From: Pseudoxanthomonas koreensis_A
GTDB lineage: Bacteria > Pseudomonadota > Gammaproteobacteria > Xanthomonadales > Xanthomonadaceae
Assembly: GCF_041890415.1 (NCBI RefSeq)
Contig: NZ_CP169056.1
Span: 2,294,001 to 2,358,000, forward strand
Reading direction: 5' to 3'
Length of the DNA: 64,000 nucleotides
The translations under genes and the position numbers were made by a program. Positions 8,803 through 17,665 of the stretch are shown here, one piece after another (the stretch's first letter is position 1; each line of letters begins with the position of its first letter). The notes below the pieces were generated by a model that searched no databases, was not told where the DNA came from, and saw nothing but the letters and a program-made list of their open reading frames with translations.

Positions 8803-9480
8803 ATGACCGACTCCAGCCGTCTGCGGATCCTGCGCGCGCGCAAGCGCGCCGACCACCTGGTGGATATCCGCGATGAAATCGCCAGCGCCCTGACCCATGG
8901 CCTGGGCGCGATGGCCGCACTGGCGGCCGGCGCGGTGCTGATCACCCTGGCCGCCATCTATGGCGATGCCTGGCAGCTGGCCGGGGCGATCGTGTTCGGG
9001 GTGGCGCTGCTGCTGCTGTACGTCGCCTCCACCCTCTACCACGCGATCCAGCACCCGGTGGCCAAGGGCCGGCTGAAGGTGTTCGACCACTGCGCCATCT
9101 ACCTGCTGATCGCCGGCACCTACACCCCCTTTACCCTGATCGGCCTGCGCGGGCCGTGGGGCTGGGGCCTGTTTGCCGCGATCTGGACCCTGGCCCTGGC
9201 CGGGGTGGTGTTCAAGCTGTTCTACACCGGCCGCTTCAAGCGCCTGTCCACCGCCATCTACATCGCCATGGGCTGGCTGGTGGTGGTAGCGATGGAGCCG
9301 CTGGTGGAGTCGCTGGAGGGCTGGACCCTGGCCTGGCTGCTGGCCGGTGGCGTGTCCTACACCCTGGGCACGTACTTCTACCACCGTGAATCGATCCGCT
9401 ATTCGCACGCGATCTGGCACATGTTCGTGATCGGCGGCAGCGTGTGCCACTTCGTGGCGGTGACCCAGCAGGTGTTGTGA
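8803..9480 (+). CDS. trhA: TrhA/hemolysin III family membrane protein
   Basis: A 225-residue PAQR-superfamily protein with seven predicted membrane segments. The conserved metal-site region shows as STLYHAIQH near residue 75 and, at the C-terminus, SHAIWHMFVIGGSVCHF. In Escherichia coli TrhA influences membrane energetics and fatty-acid composition; the old name hemolysin III rests on heterologous lysis. The N-terminus, rich in Arg/Lys, is cytoplasmic. The start ATG lies well clear of the prfC stop. It ends just before the asmA gene on the same strand. Confidence 0.88.
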   Translation: MTDSSRLRILRARKRADHLVDIRDEIASALTHGLGAMAALAAGAVLITLAAIYGDAWQLAGAIVFGVALLLLYVASTLYHAIQHPVAKGRLKVFDHCAIYLLIAGTYTPFTLIGLRGPWGWGLFAAIWTLALAGVVFKLFYTGRFKRLSTAIYIAMGWLVVVAMEPLVESLEGWTLAWLLAGGVSYTLGTYFYHRESIRYSHAIWHMFVIGGSVCHFVAVTQQVL

Positions 9481-9563
9481 CCACCGCGGCGCGCACGCGC
9501 CGTCGATGAACGCCCGCCGCCGGCGTTCGCATCCTGTCCACGCCTGCTGCCGATACTGGCGGC

Positions 9564-11549
9564 ATGGAACCCCGCCTGCCCGCGACCGGCCGCATGCGGC
9601 GCCTGCGCCAATGGCGTCCCGCGCGACGCACCGGCATCGTGCTGGGCGTGATGGCCGCGGCCTTGCTGTTGCTGCTCCTGCTGTGGGACTGGAACTGGTT
9701 CAAGCCGCCGCTGGAACGCGCGGTGGGCAACGCGACCGGACGCGAGTTCCGGATCGACGGCGACCTGGACGTGGACCTGGGCCGCACCATCACCGTCTCG
9801 GCCGATCGCCTGCGCCTGGCAAATGCGCCGTGGTCGGAGCAGGAGCGCATGGGCAGCGCCGAGCGGGTGGAGATCGACATCGCGCCGTGGCCGCTGCTGG
9901 CACTGCGCCTGCGCATGAAGGAGGTGCGCGCGGTCCGCCCGGACATCTGGCTGGAGACAGCGCCGCAAGGCAGCGGTGGCAACTGGACCTTCGACAAGCG
10001 CGACGCCGCCCAGGACAGCGGCCAGCCGCGCTGGCGCCTGGACCGGCTGTGGATCGAGGACGGCCGCCTGCGCTTCACCGATGCAGCCGACAGCACCGAC
10101 ATCGACATCCGCCTGGCCAGCATCGCTGCCGACACGAAGGCACGACCGGGGGCCGAGGCACCGGTGGCGGTGGAAGGCAGCGGCCACTGGCGCGGCGTGA
10201 CCTTCCGCCTGGAAGGCCAGGCCGCCTCGCCACTGGACCTGGCCGACACCGACACGCCCTACCGCATCGACCTGGATGCGCGCGCCGGGGCAACCCGCGC
10301 CAGTGCCACCGGCACCCTCACCAACCCGTTCCGCTTCCAGACCTTCGACCTGCGGATGCAGCTGTCCGGGCAGGACCTGGAGCACCTGTATCCACTGCTT
10401 GGCCTGGCCCTGCCGCCGTCGCCGCCGTACCGCCTGGACGGGCGCCTGCTGCGCAATGGCGACCTGTGGCACTACGAGGGCTTCGAGGGCAAGGTGGGTG
10501 ACAGCGACCTGGGCGGCGACGTCAAGGTGGACGTGACCGGCACCCGGCCGGTGTTCACCGCGCGGCTGCTGTCCCAACGCCTGGACCTGGACGACCTGGC
10601 CGGCTTCCTCGGCGCGCCACCGTCCACCGGCCCGGACGAAACCGCCAACACCGCGCAGCAGGCGCAGGCCGAGCGCCTTGCGGCCAGCCCGCGCCTGCTG
10701 CCGGACACGCCCTACGACCTGGCCAAGCTCAATGCGATGGACGCCGACGTGCGTTGGCGCGCGCGCCGGATCCACGCCCCCGCCGTGCCGATGATCGAGG
10801 ACATGGATGCGCACCTGCTGCTGGAATCCGGCCTCCTGCGCCTGGACCCGCTGAACTTCGGCGTGGCCGGTGGCGACGTGCGCGCAACCATCCGCATGAA
10901 CGCGCGCAAGGCGCCAATCGATACCCGGGCCTCGATCGCCGTGCGCGGGGTCGAGCTTCCCAGGCTGTTCGCCAATGCCGAACTGGCGCAGGGCTCGGCC
11001 GGCCGCATCGGCGGCGACATCAAGGTGCGCGGCAGCGGCAACTCGATCGCGGCCATCTTCGGCAGCGCCGACGGCGACATCGCGCTGGGCATGGGCCGCG
11101 GCCGGGTCAGCAACCTGGTGATGGAACTGGCCGGGCTGGATGTGGCCGAGGCGCTCAAGTTCCTGCTCACCAAGGACCGGCAGGTGCCGATCCGCTGCGC
11201 CTTCGCCGATTTCGGGGTGGAGGACGGGGTGATGACCTCGCGCGCGCTGGCCTTCGACAGCACCGACACGATCATCGTCGGCGAGGGCACGGTGAACCTG
11301 GCGACCGAGCGCCTGGACCTGCTGCTCAAGCCGCGCCCCAAGGACCGCAGCATCCTCACCCTGCGCTCGCCGTTGCGGGTGGGCGGCACCTTCAAGGATC
11401 CGTCCTTCCGCCCGGACATGGGCGCGCTCGGCTTGCGCGGCGCGGTCGCCCTGGCGCTGGGCAGCATCGCGCCACCGGCAGCGCTGCTGGCCACCTTCGA
11501 AACCGGCCCCGGCGAGGACAGCGATTGCGGCGGGCAATACGCGCGCTGA
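9564..11549 (+). CDS. AsmA family envelope protein
   Basis: A 661-residue member of the AsmA family of inner-membrane-anchored periplasmic proteins, now linked to lipid transport between membranes. One N-terminal membrane helix (GIVLGVMAAALLLLLLLW, residues about 26-43) precedes a long repeat-rich beta domain. Family-like patterns are FRIDGDLDVDLGRTITVSAD near the N-terminus and, near the C-terminus, GRGRVSNLVMELAGLDVAEA and LLKPRPKDRSILTLRSPLRV with a closing GTFKDPSF. A second start at MRRLRQW (9594) is possible. Downstream come one REP sequence and a palindrome. Confidence 0.85.
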   Translation: MEPRLPATGRMRRLRQWRPARRTGIVLGVMAAALLLLLLLWDWNWFKPPLERAVGNATGREFRIDGDLDVDLGRTITVSADRLRLANAPWSEQERMGSAERVEIDIAPWPLLALRLRMKEVRAVRPDIWLETAPQGSGGNWTFDKRDAAQDSGQPRWRLDRLWIEDGRLRFTDAADSTDIDIRLASIAADTKARPGAEAPVAVEGSGHWRGVTFRLEGQAASPLDLADTDTPYRIDLDARAGATRASATGTLTNPFRFQTFDLRMQLSGQDLEHLYPLLGLALPPSPPYRLDGRLLRNGDLWHYEGFEGKVGDSDLGGDVKVDVTGTRPVFTARLLSQRLDLDDLAGFLGAPPSTGPDETANTAQQAQAERLAASPRLLPDTPYDLAKLNAMDADVRWRARRIHAPAVPMIEDMDAHLLLESGLLRLDPLNFGVAGGDVRATIRMNARKAPIDTRASIAVRGVELPRLFANAELAQGSAGRIGGDIKVRGSGNSIAAIFGSADGDIALGMGRGRVSNLVMELAGLDVAEALKFLLTKDRQVPIRCAFADFGVEDGVMTSRALAFDSTDTIIVGEGTVNLATERLDLLLKPRPKDRSILTLRSPLRVGGTFKDPSFRPDMGALGLRGAVALALGSIAPPAALLATFETGPGEDSDCGGQYAR

Positions 11550-11570
11550 GCAGGCGTTGCATCACCGCGT

Positions 11571-11597
11571 TGCAGGAGCCGGTCTTGCCGGCGACCG
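11571..11597 (+). repeat. Single REP sequence downstream of asmA
   Basis: A GCAGGAGC foot followed by a GCCGG/CCGGC hairpin with loop TCTT, then GACC. It is in the same orientation as asmA and starts 22 bases after its stop. The usual GTAG foot is changed to GCAG. Confidence 0.8.
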
Positions 11598-11692
11598 TAG
11601 AGACGGATGCCTCATCGGCTCCCGGTTTCACCAGACGCATCCGCCACGCGGGTGGGGCGGAGGAATCACCGGATCGCGGTTTCATGCAGATC

Positions 11693-11710
11693 CATCCGCC
11701 ATGGCGGATG
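11693..11710. terminator. Perfect 18-bp palindrome between convergent genes
   Basis: CATCCGCCATGGCGGATG reads the same on both strands. It lies between asmA (rightward) and the CBS gene (leftward) and could form a hairpin in transcripts from either side. There is no flanking U-tract, so a terminator role is only a guess. Confidence 0.4.
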
Positions 11711-11732
11711 AACCTCACGAGGCGTGCGGCGC

Positions 11733-12161
11733 TCAGCCGGCGATGTAGCGTTGCAGCTGTTCCAGCTCGGCCTGCTGGTCGGCGATCACCGCCTTGACCA
11801 GATCGCCGATGGAGATCACCCCGACCACCCGCCCGTCCTCGATCACCGGCAGGTGGCGGATGCGGCGCTCGGTCATCACCTGCATGCAGCGCGGCACCGC
11901 GGTGTCGGGATCCACCGTGACCACCTGCGCGGACATGATCGCGCTGACCGGGGTATCGGCCGAGGAGCGCCCCTGCAACACGATCTTGCGGGCGTAGTCG
12001 CGTTCGGAAAGGATCCCCGCCAGTGCCGCGCCGTCGAGCACCAGCACCGCGCCGATCGACTTCTCGGCCATCAGCCGGATCGCATCGACCACCGGCGCCC
12101 CGGGCGCCACCGCAAAGACCTCAGCCGGCTTGTCCGCCAGCAGTTGACGTACCGTGCGCAT
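11733..12161 (-). CDS. Two-CBS-domain protein
   Basis: A 142-residue protein made almost entirely of a CBS pair (Bateman module) that usually binds adenosyl ligands. The repeats show as APVVDAIRLMAEKSIGAVLVLDG in the first half and TAVPRCMQVMTERRIRHLPVIEDG in the second, each ending with a G-I-L/I-S segment. The start is taken at MRTVRQLL; a start at 12191 is also open. Its first 41 bases overlap the 3' end of the glycosyltransferase gene in another frame, suggesting coupled translation. No effector domain is attached, so the target is unknown. Confidence 0.82.
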   Translation of the reverse strand: MRTVRQLLADKPAEVFAVAPGAPVVDAIRLMAEKSIGAVLVLDGAALAGILSERDYARKIVLQGRSSADTPVSAIMSAQVVTVDPDTAVPRCMQVMTERRIRHLPVIEDGRVVGVISIGDLVKAVIADQQAELEQLQRYIAG

Positions 12162-13164
12162 GACCGCCTCCGTCGTCCGGGTGACGGCCACAGCATACCC
12201 CCGGGGGCGCCGGTTGCCACGTATCCACCAGGTACAGCGGACGCCGCTTGGCTTCCACGTACAGCCGCCCCAGGTATTCGCCGATCAGGCCCAGCGCAAT
12301 CAGCTGCACGCCACCCAGGAACAGGATGACCACCATCATGGTCGGCCAACCCGCCACCCGGTCGCCCCACAGCAGGGTCTTGGCAACGACGCCCACACCG
12401 GCGGCCAGCGCCGCCAATGCGGTCAGCAGGCCCAGGTAGGTGGCCAGCCGCAGCGGCGCGGTGGAGAAACTGGTGATGCCTTCCAGGGCGAAATTCCACA
12501 GCCGCCACAGGCCGAACTTGCTGTGCCCGGCCAGGCGCGGCTGGCGACGATACGGCAGCGCCGCGCGGCGAAAGCCGACCCAGCCGAACAGCCCCTTCAT
12601 GAACCGGTGCCGCTCGCGCAGTTCGCCCAGCGCGGCCAGGGCGCGCGCCGACAGCAGGCGGTAGTCGCCGGTGTCGGCCGGCACCGGAGTGCGCGACAGG
12701 CGCCCGATCACCCGATAGAACACCGCCGCCGCACCGCGCCGCACCCAGCCCTCGCCCTCGCGCGCGATGCGGGTGCCATAGACGTCGTCGTAGCCCTGCC
12801 GCCACAGCTCCACGAACTGGCCGATCAATTCCGGCGGGTCCTGCCCGTCGGCATCCAGGATCATCGCCGCACCGTGTTCCACCCGGTCCAGGCCGGCGGT
12901 CAGCGCGGCTTCCTTGCCGAAGTTGCGCGACAAGCGCAGCAGCGACACCTGCGGGTCGGATGCGGCGATGCCCTGCAGCACGTCCCAGGTGTCGTCCACG
13001 CTGCCGTCGTCCACGTACAGCACCCGCGTGCGCAGCCCGTCCAGCGCATCCAGCGCGGCGCGGATGCGCGGATGCAGCAGCGGCAGCGACTGCGCCTCGT
13101 CGTGCGCGGCCACCACCACGGTCAACGGCTCGTCGGCAGGGACGGAGGATGCAAGCGGGTCCAT
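12121..13164 (-). CDS. Membrane-anchored family 2 glycosyltransferase (DPM/GtrB type)
   Basis: About 347 residues with a GT-A fold: TVVVAAHDEAQSLPLL at the N-terminus, VLYVDDGSVDDTW, and the DxD-type site in ILDADGQDPPE. Two C-terminal membrane helices (about LLTALAALAAGVGVVA and MMVVILFLGGVQLIALG) match enzymes that move a sugar to polyprenyl phosphate. Substrate is unknown. The C-terminal tail after YLVDTW is Gly/His-rich and unusual, and it overlaps the CBS gene. The tail could come from a recent loss of the original stop codon. Confidence 0.82.
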   Translation of the reverse strand: MDPLASSVPADEPLTVVVAAHDEAQSLPLLHPRIRAALDALDGLRTRVLYVDDGSVDDTWDVLQGIAASDPQVSLLRLSRNFGKEAALTAGLDRVEHGAAMILDADGQDPPELIGQFVELWRQGYDDVYGTRIAREGEGWVRRGAAAVFYRVIGRLSRTPVPADTGDYRLLSARALAALGELRERHRFMKGLFGWVGFRRAALPYRRQPRLAGHSKFGLWRLWNFALEGITSFSTAPLRLATYLGLLTALAALAAGVGVVAKTLLWGDRVAGWPTMMVVILFLGGVQLIALGLIGEYLGRLYVEAKRRPLYLVDTWQPAPPGVCCGRHPDDGGGHAHGTSTAGGQAG

Positions 13165-13190
13165 GCGCCGATGGTATGCGAGTACCGCGC

Positions 13191-13925
13191 TCAGTCCAGT
13201 CGGCGCAGGTAGTCCTGGCCGCCGAGCTGGCGCATCTGCCGCTGGATCCAGGTCGCGCGCCGCTGCACGTAAGGCCCGGGATGGCTGGCGCTGTAGCGCC
13301 GCGGCGCCGGCAGCACCGCGGCCAGGCGCGCACTCTCGGCCATCGACAGCTTGCCTGCATCCTTGCGCCAGTAGCTGCGCGCGGCCGCCTGCGCGCCGTA
13401 GATGCCATCGCCGAACTCGGCCACGTTCACATGCATCTCCAGGATCCGGCGCTTGGGCCACAGTGCCTCGATCAACACCGTGTACCAGGCCTCCAGGCCC
13501 TTGCGCAGCCAGCTGCGTCCGCGCCACAGGAACAGGTTCTTGGCCACCTGCTGGCTGATGGTGCTGGCCCCGCGCACGCGCTTGCCGCGCGCGTTGTTCG
13601 CCAGCGCCTTCTCGATCGCATCCAGGTCGAAGCCGCGGTGCGAGGCGAAGCGCTGGTCCTCGGCGGCGATCACCGCCAGTGGCAGGTGCGGGGAGATCGC
13701 CTCCAGGTCGCGCCACGCATAGGCAACCCTGAAATCCCATTGGCCCTGGCCCCAGGCTTCGGCCTGGCGCGCAAGCATGAACGCCGAGACAGGCGGGTCG
13801 ACGAAGCGCAGCATCGCCACCTGGGACACGGTGACCACCACGAATGCCAGCGGCAGCATCGCCAGCCGTCGCAGCCAGCGGCGCCAGCGCGGCGCCGGAG
13901 CGGGCGCGGGAGTGTGGTTGTCCAT
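13191..13925 (-). CDS. mtgA: Monofunctional biosynthetic peptidoglycan transglycosylase
   Basis: A 244-residue glycosyltransferase family 51 enzyme that polymerises glycan strands from lipid II. An N-terminal membrane anchor (LAMLPLAFVVVTVSQVAML) precedes the domain. Motifs in order: AAEDQRFASHRGFD with the catalytic Glu, RGASTISQQVAKNLFLW, KRRILEMHVNVAEFGDGIYG and RLAAVLPAPRRYS. There is no transpeptidase domain. The start MDNHTPAP at 13925 gives the usual length; the upstream open frame to 14099 is unlikely. Confidence 0.92.
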   Translation of the reverse strand: MDNHTPAPAPAPRWRRWLRRLAMLPLAFVVVTVSQVAMLRFVDPPVSAFMLARQAEAWGQGQWDFRVAYAWRDLEAISPHLPLAVIAAEDQRFASHRGFDLDAIEKALANNARGKRVRGASTISQQVAKNLFLWRGRSWLRKGLEAWYTVLIEALWPKRRILEMHVNVAEFGDGIYGAQAAARSYWRKDAGKLSMAESARLAAVLPAPRRYSASHPGPYVQRRATWIQRQMRQLGGQDYLRRLD

Positions 13926-14070
13926 GTCGATACAAGATCCCGGTATGGCCTGCAGGCTGCCGGCCATACCGGCCAGGCTGAGGTCCCGCGACGGCGCATC
14001 GTAACCTTGCGCCGGTAGAGCGCGGACATGCTCTATTGGAAAGCCGCCATCGCGCCCGCATCCTGTGTCC

Positions 14071-15006
14071 ATGGATACCACTGCCAAGCCCTCATCCACC
14101 GCCTCCGGCGACGACCTGCGCGGCCGCTTCCTGCTGCCGCAGGCCGGCGTGCGCGGGGTTTACGTGCGCCTGCGCCGCAGCTGGGGCGAACTGCTCTCGC
14201 ACGCCGACTACCCGCCCGCAGCGCGCACGCTGCTGGGCGAGGCGATGGCCGCCGCCGCGCTGTTCACCGGCCACGTCAAGGTCGACGGGCGCCTGTCGAT
14301 CCAGGTGCGCGCCGGCGGCCCGTTGCGCACCCTGTTTGCCGAATGCACCGCCGCCGGCAGCGTGCGCGGCATCGTGCGCCTGGATGAAGGCGCCGATGCC
14401 CCGCGCGCGCCCGCCGACCTGGGCGAGGACGCGCTGCTGGCCGTCACCATCGAGAACCCGGGCCTGGACCCGCGTGAGCCGCAGCGCTACCAGAGCCTGG
14501 TGGCGCTGGACGCGGCGCACACCCTGGCCGGCGCATTCGAGGATTACTTCCGCCAGTCCGAGCAGTTGCCCACCCGCCTGTGCCTGGCCGCCGACGGCCA
14601 GGCGGTGGCCGGGCTGATGCTGCAGAAGCTGCCCGGCGAGCAGGGCGGGCAGGCCGACGCGGACGGATGGGACCGCGCCAGTGCGCTGTTCGACACCCTG
14701 GGCGAGGCGGAACTGCTGGCCACCGCGCCGACCTTGCTGGTCCACCGCCTGTTCCACCAGGAGGCGCCCGCCCTGCTGGAAGAGCGGGCACTGGCGTTCG
14801 GCTGCTCCTGCTCGGAGGAGCGGGTGGCCGGCATGCTGCGCGGCCTGGGCCAGGAAGAAGCACACGGGGCCGCCCGCGACAGCGGCGGGACCCTGGAGGT
14901 ACGCTGCGAGTTCTGCGGCCACCTGTACCTGTACCCGCAGGAGCGGATCACCGAGCTGTTCGCGCAGCCCCAAGCCAATGCACCGGCGCCGGAACGCCTG
15001 CAGTAG
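14071..15006 (+). CDS. hslO: Redox-regulated chaperone Hsp33
   Basis: A cytosolic holdase switched on by oxidation. The 311-residue protein keeps the C-terminal redox zinc centre: FGCSCSEERV (CxC) and VRCEFCGHLY (CxxC), which hold zinc when reduced. The N-terminal part shows RGVYVRL and the LMLQKLPGEQ region of the family. A GTG six bases upstream (14065) is an alternative start. Just after the stop, CCCGGG-GCGA-CCCGGG (about 15017-15032) could be a terminator hairpin. Confidence 0.9.
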   Translation: MDTTAKPSSTASGDDLRGRFLLPQAGVRGVYVRLRRSWGELLSHADYPPAARTLLGEAMAAAALFTGHVKVDGRLSIQVRAGGPLRTLFAECTAAGSVRGIVRLDEGADAPRAPADLGEDALLAVTIENPGLDPREPQRYQSLVALDAAHTLAGAFEDYFRQSEQLPTRLCLAADGQAVAGLMLQKLPGEQGGQADADGWDRASALFDTLGEAELLATAPTLLVHRLFHQEAPALLEERALAFGCSCSEERVAGMLRGLGQEEAHGAARDSGGTLEVRCEFCGHLYLYPQERITELFAQPQANAPAPERLQ

Positions 15007-15144
15007 CAAGGCTCCCGGGGCGACCCGGGGCCGCGCGGCCGGGGCCTGCACCCGGCAACTTGTTAATCAATTGTGAATCGCCTAGCATGGATTTCCCATG
15101 CCCGCGGAACTGTCCCGCGGATGTCCGGGTCTGATCGAGTCGCC

Positions 15145-16020
15145 ATGTCCTTGCCACGCCTGCCACTGCTGGCTCTCCTGCTGACCGCGCTTGTCGCGGC
15201 CACGGGCGCGCATGCGCAGACCAGGCCGGCCGGCGCGCAAGGCCAGACCATGCTGCCGGTATGGAACAAGGGCAGTGGCAAGGTCGAGGCCCTGCTGCTG
15301 CTTGAACCAGCCGACAAGGCCGGCAAGAACCGCTGGAATTTCGGCAACCAGTCGCTCGATGCCGCGGTCGGGCTGGACGTCGGCGATTCGCTGGGCCTGC
15401 TGTGCAGCAGCACCAGCGGCGCGAACATCGGCAACCTCGCCAGCCGCTGCCTGCTGGCCAGCCTGGGCGACGATGCATATCGCGGCAGCCGGCGCCTGGC
15501 CGGCTCGGCGTCCATCGGCAACCAGAACAACCGCTTCGGCTTCGCTGCCGGCACCGCGCGCGAGAACGTCCTGCCGTCATGGCTGGAAGCCGACCGCGGC
15601 TCGGCCCTGGCCGGCGGCGGCCAGATCGAGCAGCACGACCTGCAGGTGTTCGGGCAGAAGGCCCTGGGCAGCGAGGCCTACGTCTCCATTGCAGGCACCT
15701 ACGCGCGCGCGCGGCTGATCCCGCTGGCCGACGCCGGCCCCGGCCTGGCCGAACGCTGGGACAGCAAGAGCCTGAGCGTGGGCGGCGGCTACGGCCCGTT
15801 CAGCGCCAACATCGTCGGCCGGGTGGTCGACATGCGCGGCCAGCCCGGCAACAAGTGGGAAGGCCTGGGCCTGGGCCTGACCTGGCGTACCCCGTGGAGC
15901 GGCCAGCTCACCGTGGGTGCCGAGAACGTCATCACCCGCGGCCGCAACCCGTTCGCACCCTCCAACGGCGAGGCCGACCAGGGCACCGTGCCCTACGTCC
16001 GCTACGAACAGGGCCTCTGA
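15145..16020 (+). CDS. Secreted or outer-membrane protein, function unknown
   Basis: A 291-residue protein starting with a clear signal peptide (LPLLALLLTALVAATGAHAQ, cut after AHA). The mature part has many alternating aromatic, Gly and polar stretches, such as YVSIAGTYARARLIPL and SVGGGYGPFSANIVGRV, and ends near YVRYEQGL. This pattern resembles a small beta-barrel with outward strands, but I cannot name a family. Two Cys bracket a Ser-rich stretch near residue 90. It stands alone between hslO and a structured intergenic repeat. Confidence 0.55.
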   Translation: MSLPRLPLLALLLTALVAATGAHAQTRPAGAQGQTMLPVWNKGSGKVEALLLLEPADKAGKNRWNFGNQSLDAAVGLDVGDSLGLLCSSTSGANIGNLASRCLLASLGDDAYRGSRRLAGSASIGNQNNRFGFAAGTARENVLPSWLEADRGSALAGGGQIEQHDLQVFGQKALGSEAYVSIAGTYARARLIPLADAGPGLAERWDSKSLSVGGGYGPFSANIVGRVVDMRGQPGNKWEGLGLGLTWRTPWSGQLTVGAENVITRGRNPFAPSNGEADQGTVPYVRYEQGL

Positions 16021-16156
16021 GCCCCCCGCTGCCCGGTCGCGCCAGGCACTGATCCACCTCCGCTTTTTCTCTTGCAGCCTGTACCTGGCGCCTCCAGCCG
16101 GGACGGTCGTGGCCGGGCAACGGCTTCCCAGGCGATGCCGACGCCCGCGAAGGACG

Positions 16157-16275
16157 CCGCGTCCCGGGGCATGGACCAAGTGGCACATGGATGTGCCACG
16201 GCCCCGAGTAAAGACAGGATGTCGTCCCGAGGGGTGGGCCATGCCCCGGGGCGCGGCGGCCCCGTCCGAAGCGCG
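16157..16275. repeat. Structured intergenic element, copy 1
   Basis: A closing stem of 12 perfect pairs (CCCGGGGCATGG at 16163-16174 with CCATGCCCCGGG at 16239-16250) encloses two hairpins: GTGGCACAT-GG-ATGTGCCAC at 16180-16199 and GACA-GGA-TGTC at 16213-16223, separated by GGCCCCGAGT. It is followed by GCGGCGGCCCC and CCGAAG. A second copy lies at 29498-29615 with the same layout but different stem bases. The remainder of the 16021-16362 gap shows no gene. Confidence 0.75.
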
Positions 16276-16362
16276 CACACCCCTGCGTCTTGCCACATGC
16301 GGTGAGCGGACTTTATGCATGCACGCTGCGAGCCAGCGTCCGACCACGCCCACGCGCGCTGC

Positions 16363-17601
16363 CTACTGCCGCAGTGCCTCGATCGGATCCAGTTGCGACG
16401 CCTTGCGCGCCGGGTAGTAACCGAAGAACAGGCCCGTGGCGATGGAGAATGCCGCCGCCAACCCCACCACGCGCCCGTTGAGTGCCACCGGCAGATCGCT
16501 CACCTGCCCCACCAGCAGCGCCCCGACCACGCCGATGGCGATGCCGATGACCCCGCCGATCAACGAGATCAGCATGGCCTCGGCCAGGAACTGCCGGCGC
16601 ACATCCGTCGGCCCGGCTCCGACCGCCAGGCGCAACCCGATTTCCTTGATCCGCTCGGTCACCGACACCAGCATGATGTTCATGATGCCGATGCCGCCGA
16701 TCACCAGGCAGATGGTGGCCACCGCTCCCAGCAGCTTGGACATCAGGTTGGTGGTGGCGGTGCGGGTGGCGACGATCTCGCTGATGTTGCGCACCCGGAA
16801 GTCATCCTCGTCGCCGGGACCGATGCGGTGGCGCTGGCGCAGCAGCGACTCCACCTCGCCCTGCACATAGTCCAGGTTGCGCGCGTCGGTCACGGTCAGC
16901 GCGATCTGCATCACCGCACCGGCCGGCATGCCCATCGCACCCATCAGGCGCCGGCGCGCCGTCTCCAGCGGCACCATCACCACATCGTCCTGGTCCTGGC
17001 CGAAGCCACCCTGTCCCTTCGGCGCCAGGGTGCCGGCCACGGTGAACGGCACCCGGCCCAGGCGCACCGTCTGGCCGATGCCGCTGTCCTCGCCGAACAG
17101 GGTCCTGCGCACCGTCTCGCCCAGGATCACCACCTTGCCGGCGCCGGTGTAGTCCTGCGGGTCGAAGCCGTCGCCATCGGCCAGGGTCCAGCCGTTGATG
17201 ACGAAATAATCGGGCTGCACGCCCTGCCAGCTGGTCGAAAGGTTGTTCTCGGCGAACACCGCCTGGGTGTTGCCGCGCAGCGAGCCGGCCACGTACTGCA
17301 CTTCGGGGATCTCGTCGCGGATGGACTGGGCATCGCCCACGGTGAGGGTGTAGAAGCTGCTGGCGCTCTGGCGCGCGCCGCCGGGTCCGCGCCCGGCACC
17401 AGGGCTGATGTCCAGGCGCTGCGAGCCCAGGCCGGACACCAGCTTGTCGATCTCCTGCTGGGTGCCCTGCCCCACCGAGACCATGACGATGACCGCGGCG
17501 ATGCCGATGATCACCCCCAGCGATGTCAGCGCGCTGCGCATCCAGTTGCCACGCAGGGCGAAGATCGCGGTGCGCACGATGTCGGAAAAGGTCATGGACA
17601 T
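16363..17601 (-). CDS. MacB-type ABC transporter permease
   Basis: A 412-residue inner-membrane permease of the MacB/FtsX family. The first helix is SALTSLGVIIGIAAVIVMVS, then a large periplasmic domain (about residues 50-280), then three C-terminal helices including GAVATICLVIGGIGIMNIML and the FGYYPARKASQLDPIEALR end typical of the family. The ATPase is a separate gene just upstream, unlike Escherichia coli MacB where it is fused. It is the last gene of a macA-ATPase-permease set and probably works in tripartite export of a peptide or small molecule. Confidence 0.88.
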   Translation of the reverse strand: MSMTFSDIVRTAIFALRGNWMRSALTSLGVIIGIAAVIVMVSVGQGTQQEIDKLVSGLGSQRLDISPGAGRGPGGARQSASSFYTLTVGDAQSIRDEIPEVQYVAGSLRGNTQAVFAENNLSTSWQGVQPDYFVINGWTLADGDGFDPQDYTGAGKVVILGETVRRTLFGEDSGIGQTVRLGRVPFTVAGTLAPKGQGGFGQDQDDVVMVPLETARRRLMGAMGMPAGAVMQIALTVTDARNLDYVQGEVESLLRQRHRIGPGDEDDFRVRNISEIVATRTATTNLMSKLLGAVATICLVIGGIGIMNIMLVSVTERIKEIGLRLAVGAGPTDVRRQFLAEAMLISLIGGVIGIAIGVVGALLVGQVSDLPVALNGRVVGLAAAFSIATGLFFGYYPARKASQLDPIEALRQ

Positions 17602-17665
17602 GGGCGGGTCCCGGGTCGAAGGCTGGCAGCAGCCGGAAGCCACGCGCGCGAACGGACATCCACGG

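Noticed and set aside
16163..16250. Structured repeat as a tRNA or known riboswitch
   Set aside because: No anticodon, T-loop or known aptamer core is present, and copies lie in unrelated contexts.
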